64,000 nt of DNA from assembly GCF_030681155.1 (NCBI RefSeq), contig NZ_JAUXXE010000034.1:122554-186553 (forward strand). The letters run 5' to 3'. Within the stretch, counting starts at the first letter, position 1; each line of letters begins with the position of its first letter. Under the pieces are notes generated by a model. It was not told where the DNA came from, did no database searches, and saw only the letters and a list, made by a program, of their open reading frames with translations. This DNA is from Phenylobacterium sp. GTDB taxonomy: Bacteria; Pseudomonadota; Alphaproteobacteria; Caulobacterales; Caulobacteraceae. This document shows positions 46,808-58,112 of the stretch, piece after piece. The position numbers were made by a program, and so were the translations under genes.

Positions 46808-47865
46808 CCCGCCAGGAACGCATCTCCGCCCTGAAGGCGATCTCCAAGGAGCGCGTGCTCATCCTCGACGGCTCCTGGGGGGTGATGATCCAGAAGCGCG
46901 GCCTGGTGGAGGCCGACTATCGTGGCGAACGGTTCGCCGATCACAAGCTGGAGCTGAAGGGCAACAACGACCTGCTCTGCATCACCCGGCCTGATATCAT
47001 CTCGGATCTGCACGACCAGTATTTCGCAGCCGGCGCCGACATCTCCGAGACGAACACCTTCTCGGCGACCACTATCGCCCAGGCCGACTACGAGTGCGGC
47101 GACGCCGTCTACGACATCAACTTCGAGGGTGCGAAGTTGGCCCGCGCCTCGGCCGACGCCTGGACCTCCAAGGAGCCGCACAAGCCGCGCTTCGTCGCCG
47201 GCTCCATCGGGCCGCTGAACAAGATGCTGTCAATGTCTTCGGACGTGAACGACCCTGGCGCGCGGCTGGTGACGTTCGAGGAAGTCTATCAGGCCTATCG
47301 CGAGCAGATGATCGCCCTGCATGACGGCGGGGTGGACATGTATTTGATCGAGACCATCACCGACACGCTGAACTGCAAGGCCGCGATCAAGGCGATCCTC
47401 GACATGGAGGATGAAGGCTATGAGCCGCTGCCGATCTGGATCTCCGGCACCATCACCGACCGCTCGGGGCGCACGCTTTCGGGGCAGACCGTCGAGGCGT
47501 TCTGGAATTCGGTGAAGCACGCCAAGCCGTTCGCCATCGGTCTCAACTGCGCCCTCGGCGCCGACCTGATGCGGCCGCACATCGCCGACTTGTCGCGAGT
47601 CGCCGACACCCTGGTCTCGGCCTATCCGAACGCGGGGCTGCCCAACGCCATGGGCGAATATGACGAGCAGCCGCATGAAACCGGCCACCAACTGCACGAG
47701 TGGGCCAAGGACGGCATCGTCAACATCCTCGGCGGCTGCTGCGGCACGACGCCGGACCACATTCGGCACGTGGCCGACGCCGTGAAGGGTGTTAAGCCCC
47801 GCGCGATTCCGGAACGGCCGGTCGCCATGCGCCTCGCCGGCCTGGAACCGTTCGAGCTGGCCTGA
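46804..47865 (+). CDS. metH: Methionine synthase, homocysteine-binding part (MetH N-terminal module)
   Basis: 353-residue homocysteine S-methyltransferase barrel. It has [27 protein letters not shown] segment ([18 protein letters not shown]), [14 protein letters not shown] and the zinc-binding cysteines of [14 protein letters not shown]. In E. coli this is the first domain of a 1227-residue MetH; here it is a separate gene, as in Caulobacter and other alphaproteobacteria. It overlaps the beta-lactamase gene by 4 bp and ends 50 bp before the second metH gene. Confidence 0.93.
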   Translation: MTRQERISALKAISKERVLILDGSWGVMIQKRGLVEADYRGERFADHKLELKGNNDLLCITRPDIISDLHDQYFAAGADISETNTFSATTIAQADYECGDAVYDINFEGAKLARASADAWTSKEPHKPRFVAGSIGPLNKMLSMSSDVNDPGARLVTFEEVYQAYREQMIALHDGGVDMYLIETITDTLNCKAAIKAILDMEDEGYEPLPIWISGTITDRSGRTLSGQTVEAFWNSVKHAKPFAIGLNCALGADLMRPHIADLSRVADTLVSAYPNAGLPNAMGEYDEQPHETGHQLHEWAKDGIVNILGGCCGTTPDHIRHVADAVKGVKPRAIPERPVAMRLAGLEPFELA

Positions 47866-47915
47866 GCCGGCCTCTCGACGGCCACTTCCACGACCTCCAG
47901 AACGACCAGGACTTC

Positions 47916-50582
<2,667 letters not shown>

Positions 50583-50660
50583 AGGCGGGACTGTCCCGTC
50601 TTGATCCGCCGCGCCCGTCGCAAAACGTGTCGAGCGCGGAGGCACTGGAGGGGTATCTCT

Positions 50661-51308
50661 ATGAAGATCTCGATTAAAGCGGCCGCTATCGCCGCCCTGG
50701 CCGCCTCGGCCATCGCCGGTTCGGCCAACGCCGCCGTCAACGTCTCTTACACGTCCGACAACCTGTCCCTGCCCGCGGGCCAAGTGATGGTCTGGGACTT
50801 CGACGGCTTGGAAGCCGCCGGTTACAGCACCGCCACCAGCGGCGCGGTCAACATCTACAACGGCGCTGATGGCCTGATGTCGGGCATTTCGGCTCCGCCC
50901 CCCGGCGACCTGACCAACTATGTCGCCGTGCTCGGCGGCGGTTCGCTGACCCTGACCACCCCGGCCATCAAGCTGCTCAGCGTCTATATGGGCTCGCCGG
51001 ACGCCTACAACTCGATCCGCTTCAACTTCTCGGACAACACCTCCGAGCTGCTGAGCGGCACCCAACTGGCCGGCGGCGCCTTCGGCGGCGACCAGTCGAT
51101 CGGCCGTCGGATGACCTACACCTTCGGCGACAAGACCGTGACCTCGGTGGTGTTCGCCTCGAGCCAGAACTCGTTCGAGTTCGACAACATCGCCACCGTC
51201 TCGGCTGTGCCGGAACCGGCCACCTGGGCGATGATGATCATGGGCTTCGGCCTCGCCGGCTCGGCCGTGCGCAACAGCCGTCGCAAGACGGCCGCCGCCT
51301 TCGCCTAA
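50661..51308 (+). CDS. PEPxxWA-CTERM sorting-signal protein
   Basis: 215-residue exported protein: signal peptide (1-25, ending GSANA), a beta-rich middle part with no known domain, and the C-terminal tripartite sorting signal VPEPATWAMMIMGFGLAG followed by a basic RNSRRKTAA tail. This signal is recognised by an exosortase-type transpeptidase in exopolysaccharide-producing bacteria, and the protein is likely retained at the surface or secreted. ATG 50661 follows GGAGGGG; an earlier in-frame start at 50601 would destroy the signal peptide. A strong terminator follows. Confidence 0.85.
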   Translation: MKISIKAAAIAALAASAIAGSANAAVNVSYTSDNLSLPAGQVMVWDFDGLEAAGYSTATSGAVNIYNGADGLMSGISAPPPGDLTNYVAVLGGGSLTLTTPAIKLLSVYMGSPDAYNSIRFNFSDNTSELLSGTQLAGGAFGGDQSIGRRMTYTFGDKTVTSVVFASSQNSFEFDNIATVSAVPEPATWAMMIMGFGLAGSAVRNSRRKTAAAFA

Positions 51309-51336
51309 GACGACCTAGTTCCGCATAGAGTACCCG

Positions 51337-51372
51337 CGCCGCCGGTCCGAAAGGGCCGGCGGCGTTTTCTTT
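51337..51372 (+). terminator. Rho-independent terminator after the PEP-CTERM gene
   Basis: A 12-bp stem (CGCCGCCGGTCC at 51337-51348, GGGCCGGCGGCG at 51353-51364, one G-U pair) with a GAAA tetraloop is followed by TTTTCTTT. This is the boundary between core-like sequence and the AT-richer region. Confidence 0.85.
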
Positions 51373-51467
51373 GAGAGGGTAACAGACCTGGCGTGGTTTC
51401 AGCATGGGATAACGGGTGTTCGTGACCTTGCAGCAGGTTGTCTCCCAACCGTCGCCTGCGGTTAGCG

Positions 51468-54400
51468 TCAGGCTAGCGTTCGCGGGTTTGTTGAGCTGCT
51501 ACCCACTTGGGAAGTAGATACCAAATACCGCTTGCCGTGCCGATCACCGGCGGCCGAAAGAACCACTGAGAGGTTCTTGCGAAATTCGCTCGATGAACCC
51601 TCCGCGAGAGGGAGTAAACGCTCACGCACGAGTCTTTCTGTGGCGATATGGCCGAGTGGATTGTACCAATGTGCTTGGATGCGATTGGGTAGGTTTAAGT
51701 CTGCGAGCAAGACGGCGATCATGTCGTCATTGAGGGCATCGCTGTTGAGGTCGGCTTTGCTTAAGTAATCTTTCTTGACCCAATCTCTCAAATTCGTGGA
51801 GCCATGCAGTAGTGCATTTAGGCAGAAATCTTGAACTTCCTTATCGCCTACGTGAGCCGCCAACTCTCCGAGTCTGTGTCTGAACCACCACCAGTCGTCA
51901 TTTGATGGCTGGGTATCGATCATATCCAAAGCGGGTTGCATCACGTCGAGGCTAATGCTCGCCGGCACGAGGTTCGAATAGACTAGGACCTCAAGTAGGA
52001 CGCTCCGCAACTTTGGTAAATCTCTGGCGATGCTGCGAACGAGCAGCGGTTCTCGACCTCTCCAATTGAGTTTGCTTAACGGATATACGTTAAATTCCTC
52101 ATTAATAAGTGATGCGTCGTCGAGACTCAGCAATGCTTCCAATTCATCGAGTAAAATCTCGTGGTCGACCCCAGTGCAATAGCGAAGCCCAATAGCCTCA
52201 ATCCCTATCGAGGCCGGTATTAGCGCCGCCGCAGTGGACTTTAAGATAGGGTCGAGCTTGCACACTCGGGAAAGGGCAGAACTCCACAGTGCGGCTGTAA
52301 AGCGAACGCTCCAGATGGCCTCAATGTGGCGATGATCGAGGAATCTATGTAGCGTTGTGGACGACTTCATTCGGGATTTAGTCAAGGCAAGTGCTAGGGA
52401 TGGCGTGACCTCTGCTGGGTTCTCGAGCAGTAGTTCAGCCAATAGCGCGAAAGAGTCGTCATCCTGGCGCTCGTGCAGAGCTCCCGCCATGAGTGACACC
52501 CAGCGCGGTTCTCGGTCAGTTCCGCGGACCGCACTTGCCAATGCATCAGGGCCAAATCGACTCAAGACGATTTGGACAGCCGAAAAATGAGCTTTGCCGT
52601 CTTCATCCTTGGCTAGCCCGCGTTTTGCGATCTCTAGCACTCGCGGCAAGTCATCTGCTTCGATGAGTGGTGTGAGCGCGGGCGCTATGCCGTTGGCGGC
52701 AAAATTGTAGTCGTCGCCGTGAGCCTCCAAGAGATCGAGCAACTCCGGCTTGAAAGCGGCGCCGAGTAAATCCGCCATTAGTCTAACCGCTTCGCCACCG
52801 ATTGTATTTCCTGCGCCGACGAGTTCTCTCAGAAGTGTCACATGTTCAGGCCCGACTGGAAGGTGGCGCAAGGAAATCCCAAACTGCCTTTCTGTGGTTC
52901 CGCTCTTTGCCTGATTGTTGAGCATGTCGAGCAAGCGCGTCACTGTGCTCGATTGACCTTCCTCGGCGTAGCGCACCGCATTGATCGCTAGGCGCACATC
53001 GGCGTTCATAGCGTCGATCAAAACTCTCTCCGCAGTGTCCGGCTGCATCAGCGCTAGGGCGAGGAATAGGCACTGATCCCATTTCTTCGATGCAATCGTT
53101 TCGTGCAGCGATAGCTCGTCAATTCGGGAAAGCCTGGCGAGCTCAGTCGCCGCGCAGTACTCCGTTATTGATTGATGGACGAATGAAGCGCGACGGCCGG
53201 TATACGAGATTAGGAACTCCCGCCCGATCAGCCAATTGACGACATCGACAGCGTTGAAGGCCGGCGACCTTGGCAGTTGAATTGTTAGAAGGTCGGTAAG
53301 CCAGACAATAGGGAACGCCTCATTCTCGGTTTCGATGGCGCGATAGGCAACTTTCGAAAGGATGGAGAATATTTCAAAATCTGTCCCAAAGTGAACGGCA
53401 AAGGCGGCCTGAAGCCCTGTCAGATAGGAAGCGAAGAGGTCGCGCGGCCTCGCGTTTTTTGGAACTTCGACTGCAGCCTTCGAGACTAGATGCAAGAAGA
53501 ACGGCCGACTCAGGAGATATTCGACCTCATCGGCGAACGCACCTGAAAGGGAGATGCCGCGTTCAGTTAAGATCTCGGCAACATATTGCCGTTGGAACCG
53601 ATCAATCTCGTAGAATGAGGGTTCTCCTGGCCTCTCCAGAAGTGAATCTGTCGTTCTTGATGAAATTGCATAACTGAAGTCGCCGATCTCACTTGCGAGC
53701 GTTTCAAGCGATTTAAACAATTCGCCGCTCTCGAGGTGTTCCGATGGCATTTCGTTGAAGGCGTCGAGAAAGAGTCGCAGGCGTAGACTGCCCCTCAACT
53801 GGTCAAGACTGAAGCCTGCGGGTAGCTCGGCCGCGATTTGAGCGCCGAGATCGCCACGATAGAGCTTTAGATCGACTAGAACTGGCAGTGTGCACCGAGT
53901 GTCAGCGATTGTGTCTTCTAGGCACGCCTGTTGCAGGTCAGTGGCGAGCTGACGCGCGGCCTGACGGAGGGCAAAGCTCTTTCCAGAGCCCGGCAGTCCG
54001 ATCAAATACGCGGGCTGTGGGCCTTCCAGAAGGAACTGGTTGGTCGTCCAGCCTTCGTATTGGCCGAATCTGACGCGCGTGTTTCGAGTCGTGCTGACCT
54101 GCGAAATGCGCACGTCAATTGGCGTTCGAGTGGGGGTCAAGCGGCGAATGAGGCCGGACGTATAGCGGGTCAGTGCTAGCGTCCACTCGGCTTCGCTAAG
54201 TTTGTCGGGCGAATTGTCTATCCCGCTCGATGTGGCCACGTCGGGTGCAGCGAGTAGTTCCAGTACGGAGAGAAGCTCACCGTGGTCGGGTGAGCCGTCC
54301 GACTGGAGGCGCGTCTCGTAGCCCACTAGCCTAATACCGTATTGGCTACGCCAGTAGTCGACCTCTTCACTGCCGACATCAGGCATGATTGCCCAGTGAT

Positions 54401-55097
54401 CTCGCACGGCACCATGATATATGTTAAGCAACAGGTCGCGTAGGTAAAGGAAATCGGGATCCCGAAGTCCAAATCCAACATAAAGAACAGGGCGGGTCGT
54501 CAGTAGTGTTTTGAGGGTTTCGAGCGCGTTTTGCCGTTCACCGCCGGGCATAAGTAATCTATATTGTTCTCGAGTGAGAATTATACTCGAAATATCCCCA
54601 ATGTCTCCGTGCGGTTTGAATATAAAGTGGGACGATCGCGCCCCAATAACTTCCGCCAATTCTACTAGATGCTTGTTAGTGACTGCTGCTGGATAGAATG
54701 ATTCGGGCTTCCATAGTTGAAGTGCTCTCTCGAGCAATGTATCGTAGTTAGTTGTAATGAAGCTCGTCGGCCCAAGTTCGACGATTGCCTTATGCAACGC
54801 GTGGGGAGTCGAGCTGTCCACTCGAACTGCCTCGCGGATGAACGTGCCAAAGGAGGCGGGTGTCAGCTTGCTGACGCCGAAGCTTGCAGCTTGCAGCAAG
54901 TCGCCATTTTTTACTTCGCGGCGGACAAGTTCCGAGGAATGACCTTCGGTATCCAGGAAATGTGCAAGCTCCCCAAGGAGTGCGCGCCAAGTCGGGAGAC
55001 CCGACCAGGTCGAGGCGCCGGATCCAACAAAAACGATGCAATCAGGTCGCTTCAAGAATTGATGAATAGCGCGGATGGTGGCGATGTCGGTTTTCAT
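51468..55097 (-). CDS. SIR2-NACHT (STAND) defence protein with helical C-terminal sensor region
   Basis: 1209 residues. Residues 1-290 form a SIR2 domain with FVGSGAS (G25-S29), ITTNYD (N117) and FKPHGD (H163), the residues needed for NAD+ hydrolysis. Residues 350-560 form a NACHT-type STAND ATPase: Walker A LIGLPGSGKS (K373), Walker B LRLFLDAFNE (D445, E449), sensor-like SYAISSRTTD. The rest (about 570-1209) is alpha-helical and repeat-like, the usual place of ligand recognition. SIR2-STAND proteins such as Avs5 sense phage proteins and deplete NAD+. The gene stands alone, is visibly AT-richer (near half GC against about two thirds around it) and has codon use unlike neighbours, so it was acquired by transfer. 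It begins at ATG 55097. Confidence 0.87.
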   Translation of the reverse strand: MKTDIATIRAIHQFLKRPDCIVFVGSGASTWSGLPTWRALLGELAHFLDTEGHSSELVRREVKNGDLLQAASFGVSKLTPASFGTFIREAVRVDSSTPHALHKAIVELGPTSFITTNYDTLLERALQLWKPESFYPAAVTNKHLVELAEVIGARSSHFIFKPHGDIGDISSIILTREQYRLLMPGGERQNALETLKTLLTTRPVLYVGFGLRDPDFLYLRDLLLNIYHGAVRDHWAIMPDVGSEEVDYWRSQYGIRLVGYETRLQSDGSPDHGELLSVLELLAAPDVATSSGIDNSPDKLSEAEWTLALTRYTSGLIRRLTPTRTPIDVRISQVSTTRNTRVRFGQYEGWTTNQFLLEGPQPAYLIGLPGSGKSFALRQAARQLATDLQQACLEDTIADTRCTLPVLVDLKLYRGDLGAQIAAELPAGFSLDQLRGSLRLRLFLDAFNEMPSEHLESGELFKSLETLASEIGDFSYAISSRTTDSLLERPGEPSFYEIDRFQRQYVAEILTERGISLSGAFADEVEYLLSRPFFLHLVSKAAVEVPKNARPRDLFASYLTGLQAAFAVHFGTDFEIFSILSKVAYRAIETENEAFPIVWLTDLLTIQLPRSPAFNAVDVVNWLIGREFLISYTGRRASFVHQSITEYCAATELARLSRIDELSLHETIASKKWDQCLFLALALMQPDTAERVLIDAMNADVRLAINAVRYAEEGQSSTVTRLLDMLNNQAKSGTTERQFGISLRHLPVGPEHVTLLRELVGAGNTIGGEAVRLMADLLGAAFKPELLDLLEAHGDDYNFAANGIAPALTPLIEADDLPRVLEIAKRGLAKDEDGKAHFSAVQIVLSRFGPDALASAVRGTDREPRWVSLMAGALHERQDDDSFALLAELLLENPAEVTPSLALALTKSRMKSSTTLHRFLDHRHIEAIWSVRFTAALWSSALSRVCKLDPILKSTAAALIPASIGIEAIGLRYCTGVDHEILLDELEALLSLDDASLINEEFNVYPLSKLNWRGREPLLVRSIARDLPKLRSVLLEVLVYSNLVPASISLDVMQPALDMIDTQPSNDDWWWFRHRLGELAAHVGDKEVQDFCLNALLHGSTNLRDWVKKDYLSKADLNSDALNDDMIAVLLADLNLPNRIQAHWYNPLGHIATERLVRERLLPLAEGSSSEFRKNLSVVLSAAGDRHGKRYLVSTSQVGSSSTNPRTLA

Positions 55098-55448
55098 TCA
55101 AAAGGGCTTCAATTTCGGGCCTTTCGAAGCGATATCGTGATTATTTGAATACTACCAAACAAACTTCGCCTTCGGCCCTGACGGTTGCGGATTGGAAGGC
55201 AGGCGGGCCAACCTAGCTAGGTCGCGGGAAGGCGGTGTAGGCAGACGCGGTCCCCACTCAATCGAGTTCTTGCGCGCTGCCGGACACGGTCAGTATTCGA
55301 CGGCTGATCCAGGTCCGTCATTTGGAACTCTTCGTAGAACGGTAGATGGTTTTCGCAAGCTACAGGTGTGTTTCGTGCTAGGGCCTGCCCGGGGCGCATA
55401 TACCTGAGGTGGGTGGCGCCAAGACCAATGATGACGCCGAGTGCCCCA
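55098..55448. other. 351-bp region without a supported gene, edge of the defence island
   Basis: Intermediate base composition. Short frames exist on both strands (55192-55407 plus; 55217-55474 minus) but none has a good ribosome site, known motif or codon bias. It should contain the promoter of the SIR2-NACHT gene; TATTTGAATACTA near 55141-55153 on the plus strand is an AT-rich candidate. It could include the island junction. Confidence 0.4.
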
Positions 55449-55778
55449 TCACCCCCCCGTCTCATCCACGACAATCGCCACGGTCTTGCCGCGGGACAGC
55501 GGCTCCCACCCCGCGACGATGGCTGAAGCGATGGCTCGCGCCACCAGTTCGACGTCGATCAGGGCGGGCTGCAGTTGCGGGGTGCCGAATTTGCGCTGGG
55601 GGCCGGGGGGGAACTCCATGACGGCTTCGCGCTGGCCTTCCTTGTGGCGGGCGGCCAGCGCCATGCCGCGCCACTCATTGGTGTCGCTGGACCACTGGGG
55701 CTGGCGGTGAAGGCGCCAGATGTAGGGCTCCCCATCGACCTCGATCTCAAACTCAGGGCTGTTCTTGCTGCGTGCCAT
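55449..55778 (-). CDS. Small conserved hypothetical protein
   Basis: 109-residue soluble protein, start ATG 55778 (MARSKNSPEFEIEVDGEPYI), chosen over the longer frame to 55814. It reads as a compact alpha/beta domain: an N-terminal beta part (WRLHRQPQWS), GMALAARHKEGQREAV and a helix VELVARAIASAIVAGWEP. I have no family name for it. It is divergent from the terminase-like gene and shares with it an intergenic region containing a LexA box about 60 bp upstream, so SOS control is possible. Confidence 0.6.
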   Translation of the reverse strand: MARSKNSPEFEIEVDGEPYIWRLHRQPQWSSDTNEWRGMALAARHKEGQREAVMEFPPGPQRKFGTPQLQPALIDVELVARAIASAIVAGWEPLSRGKTVAIVVDETGG

Positions 55779-55837
55779 GGGAGGGAGATAGCCCGGCGGG
55801 CGCCTCCAAGCCACCCGGTGTTGGGGGTGTGTTTAGT

Positions 55838-55852
55838 GTTCTTGTTTTGTTC
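55838..55852 (+). promoter_or_regulatory. LexA (SOS) box GTTC-N7-GTTC
   Basis: GTTC (55838-55841), seven bases, GTTC (55849-55852) is an exact match to the alphaproteobacterial LexA operator. It overlaps or adjoins TTGACG (55853-55858), a possible -35 box for the plus-strand terminase-like gene starting at 55911, and lies 60 bp from the minus-strand gene start at 55778. Either or both may be induced by DNA damage. Confidence 0.6.
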
Positions 55853-55910
55853 TTGACGAGGCGGGTGTCTCGTGAGAGCCTTGGGTCTCTAGCAATCTGA
55901 TGGGGCGTCC

Positions 55911-55988
55911 ATGGTCGCCAATTCTCCGCCGCCGGCGCGGGCCGGGGTTCGCGCGGCTGTGCGCTATTCGCCTGAGCTTGGGCGGGAG
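55911..55988 (+). pseudogene. 5' fragment of a terminase-small-subunit-like HTH gene, cut by the IS
   Basis: ATG 55911 begins a frame of 26 codons (MVANSPPPARAGVRAAVRYS, then PELGRE) that runs into the left end of the IS, which supplies an immediate TGA. The sequence YSPELGRE pairs with YTPELGEA in the other fragment, the start of each of two HTH repeats. Removing the IS and one GGAG copy joins it in frame to 57254. Confidence 0.85.
55985..55988 (+). repeat. Target-site duplication, left copy (GGAG)
   Basis: Four bases directly outside the left inverted repeat, identical to 57250-57253. The length fits IS3-family transposition (3-5 bp). Confidence 0.8.
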
Positions 55989-56006
55989 TGACGTGACCCC
56001 CGTTTC

Positions 56007-56926
56007 TCATCCAGCGATAACGAGAGTCCTGGGTTGATCTGAGCCTTGCTCGGCTGGTGTTGCAAGAGGCCGGCGCGCGGAGAGGTCAGGGTTCGCAGCG
56101 TGCCGGCCGGACTCTCCGGATATGGCTCTGGCGTAGTCCCTGGGCGTCAGCCAGCCGAGCTTCGAGTGCGGTCGAGCTTCATTGTAGTCCCGCCGCCAGG
56201 TCTCCAGCACAGCACGGGCATGGGGTAGCGAGCGGAAGAGCGTCTCGTTCAGCAGCTCGTCGCGCAGCCGACCGTTGAAGCTCTCGTTCGCTGGGGCTTG
56301 CCCGGGGCGATGTAATGCCAGCCCACGCCGGTCTCGTCGGCCCAGGCGAGAATGGCGTTGGAGGTGTACTCCGAGCCGTAGTCGCTGACGATCATGTCCG
56401 GGCGCCCGCGCTGAGCGATGATCGCGTCCAGCTCGCGCGCCACCCGGCGGCCCGACAACGAGGTGTCGGCCACCAGGGCCAGGCACTCGCGGGTGCAGTT
56501 GTCGATCACCGTCAGGATGCGGAAGCGCCGCCCGTCGGTCATCTGGTCGGAGACGAAGTCCAGGCTCCAGCGCTGGTTGGCCGCCAGCGGCGTCTCGATC
56601 GGGCGACGCGTGCCCATGGCACGCTTGCGCCCGCCGCGGCGGCGGACGGTCAGCCGCTCCTCACGATAGAGGCGCTGGACCCGCTTCTTGTTCACCACCT
56701 GGCCCTCGCGTCGGAGCAGCACGTGCAGCCGGCGATAGCCGAAGCGCCGCCGCTCCTGGGCCAGCGCCTTCAGCCGCTCGCGCAGGTCGTCATCGTCCGG
56801 TCGCGTCGCCTGGTAGCGCACGCTCGCTCGGTCCGCCCCGATCACCCGGCACGCCCGCCGCTCGCTCATCTGGTAGGTCGACCGCAGATACGCCGCAGCC
56901 TCCCGATGCGCGGCGGGCGTCACCAC
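56007..56926 (-). pseudogene. IS3-family transposase OrfB, frameshifted
   Basis: Integrase-type DDE transposase. The first part (56926 down to about 56290) has the HTH_21-like RRFGYRRLHVLLRREG, then NQRWSLDFVSDQ (first Asp) and MIVSDYGSEYTS (second Asp). The frame then shifts: HYIAPGKPQ is followed in another frame by NESFNGRLRDELLNETLF (catalytic Glu) and continues to a stop at 56007. Near 56288-56291 about 10 bases seem missing compared with the usual GKPQQNAFxESFNG. Translation of the original frame stops at 56249, before the Glu. Unless rescued, the enzyme is dead. Confidence 0.82.
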
Positions 56927-57186
56927 TTTTTTCCCAGCAAATCCTTCAGCGCGACGTTGTCGAGCATGGCGTCCGCCAGCATCCGCTTGAGCTTGGCGTT
57001 CTCATCCTCCAGCGCCTTCAGGCGCCGCGCCTCCGACACGTCCAAGCCGCCATACTTGGCCTTCCACTTGTAGAAGGTCGGCGAGCTGAGCCCGTGCTTG
57101 CGGCACAGATCCAGCACCGGCACGCCGGCCTCCTGCTCGCGCAGGATCCCGATGATCTGCTCTTCCGTGAACCTTGATCGCTTCAT
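56920..57186 (-). CDS. IS3-family transposase OrfA
   Basis: 88-residue HTH_Tnp_1 protein (MKRSRFTEEQIIGILREQEA; GLSSPTFYKWKAKYGG) with a C-terminal leucine-zipper-like helix (ALEDENAKLKRMLADAML). Its end overlaps orfB, and GGGAAAAAAG at 56926-56935 is the likely -1 slippage site producing the OrfAB fusion. It looks intact. Confidence 0.9.
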   Translation of the reverse strand: MKRSRFTEEQIIGILREQEAGVPVLDLCRKHGLSSPTFYKWKAKYGGLDVSEARRLKALEDENAKLKRMLADAMLDNVALKDLLGKKW

Positions 57187-57249
57187 TCGTCCGTCCTTTG
57201 GTCGGGCGGACTCTAGTTATTTCTGGCTGAGTTTCAGGGGGTCACGTCA

Positions 57250-57253
57250 GGAG
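57250..57253 (+). repeat. Target-site duplication, right copy (GGAG)
   Basis: Four bases directly outside the right inverted repeat, identical to 55985-55988. Retained as one copy it restores the reading frame of the disrupted gene. Confidence 0.8.
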
Positions 57254-57937
57254 ATCTGTCGGCGGCTGGCGGCCGGGGAGAGTCAGCATGCCTTGGCGCG
57301 CGAGCCGGGGATGCCGTCGCGGCGGACGTTTGGCGATTGGGCGGCGCGTGAGCCTGAGTTCGGGGCGGCCTATGAGGCGGCCAAGCTGGCCGGGCGGATG
57401 CGGCAGTTGGCATTGGACCGGCGGGCCGACCAGCCGCGGATGTGGCGCAAGATGCTGACCCGCGAGGGGCGGCGGGGCGGCAGTGTTTCGCCCTATACGC
57501 CGGAGCTGGGGGAGGCGATCTGCCTGCGGATCGCGGGCGGGGAGAGCGTGCTGGCCATCGGGGCGGACCCGGCGATGCCGTGCTGCGTGACCATCTATAA
57601 CTGGGCGCGGCGCAATGACGATTTCCGCGAGATGTACCTGCGGGCCAAGGAGATGGCCGCCGACCTGTTGTTCGACCTGAGCCGGGAGATCGCCATGGAG
57701 GCGACCGAGGCGAGCGTGCGGTCCGACCGGCTGCGGATCGAGACCCTGCGCTGGCACACCGCGATGCTGGCGCCCAAGAAGTACGGGACGCGCCGGGCGC
57801 TGGGGCCGGAGGCGGGCGAGGGCGCGGGCGAGCGCCAGCCGTTCACGGTGCTGATCCAGCGGTTCGCCGATGCGGACGGCGGGCCGCAGTTCACCGACGC
57901 GCAGGGCAATGAGGTGGAACGGCCGCTTGGCGCCTAA
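57254..57937 (+). pseudogene. 3' fragment of a terminase-small-subunit-like HTH gene
   Basis: 227 codons continuing ICRRLAAGESQHALAREPGM directly from the 5' fragment. With it the intact protein would be 253 residues. It has two similar units, (Y-S/T-PELG...ICxRxAxGES...MPxxxTxxxWAxxxxxF) at about 18-70 and 107-165, then a helix of the terminase type (YLRAKEMAADLLFDLSREIA) and RLRIETLRWHTAMLAPKKYG. This is the pattern of Sf6-type phage terminase small subunits and related chromosomal HTH proteins. An apparent longer ORF from 57098 begins inside the IS and is chimeric. Confidence 0.82.
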
Positions 57938-58112
57938 AGACGGGGGGGCCTAAAGACGGCGGAGAGATTTCAGGACCGCGACAGGGTGAAAAACTGGCGG
58001 CGCCTGAGCGACGGAAGGTCGCCGTTCATCCGTTTCACTATAGGTCCTCGCAGCCAAGCTGCTTCTTCCTCCCCGAACCTCCCCCCGAATTTTAAAGTCC
58101 AGGATTGCCGTT
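57938..58112. other. Gap between the terminase-like gene and the TonB receptor
   Basis: Contains a short tandem repeat (GGCCTAAAGACGG-type unit twice, from 57930 to 57962). The stretch TTTCACTATAGG near 58033-58044 may be part of the receptor promoter. No gene is supported. Confidence 0.3.

Larger units (their letters stand above)
55989..57249 (-). mobile_element. IS3-family insertion sequence, 1261 bp
   Basis: Perfect 13-bp terminal inverted repeats TGACGTGACCCCC (55989-56001) and GGGGGTCACGTCA (57237-57249), with imperfect similarity continuing to about 40 bp. The target duplication is GGAG (55985-55988 and 57250-57253). Inside, on the minus strand, are orfA and orfB in overlapping frames joined at an A6G slippery run, as in the IS3 family (IS407-like group by orfB sequence). 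The orfB frame is broken, so the copy is probably not autonomous now. It disrupts a HTH gene. Confidence 0.93.

Noticed and set aside
55217..55474. 85-codon minus-strand frame at the island edge
   Set aside because: It has no ribosome site or known motif, and overlaps the end of the 109-residue hypothetical gene. I could not support it.
57098..57937. 279-codon plus-strand frame taken as a complete gene
   Set aside because: Its first part is antisense to IS orfA and the IS end; the real gene start is at 55911 on the other side of the IS. Only 57254-57937 belongs to the host gene.
57930..57962. Tandem CCTAAAGACGG repeat as an attachment site
   Set aside because: Only two short copies directly after the terminase-like stop codon, with no matching copy at the other end of the island.
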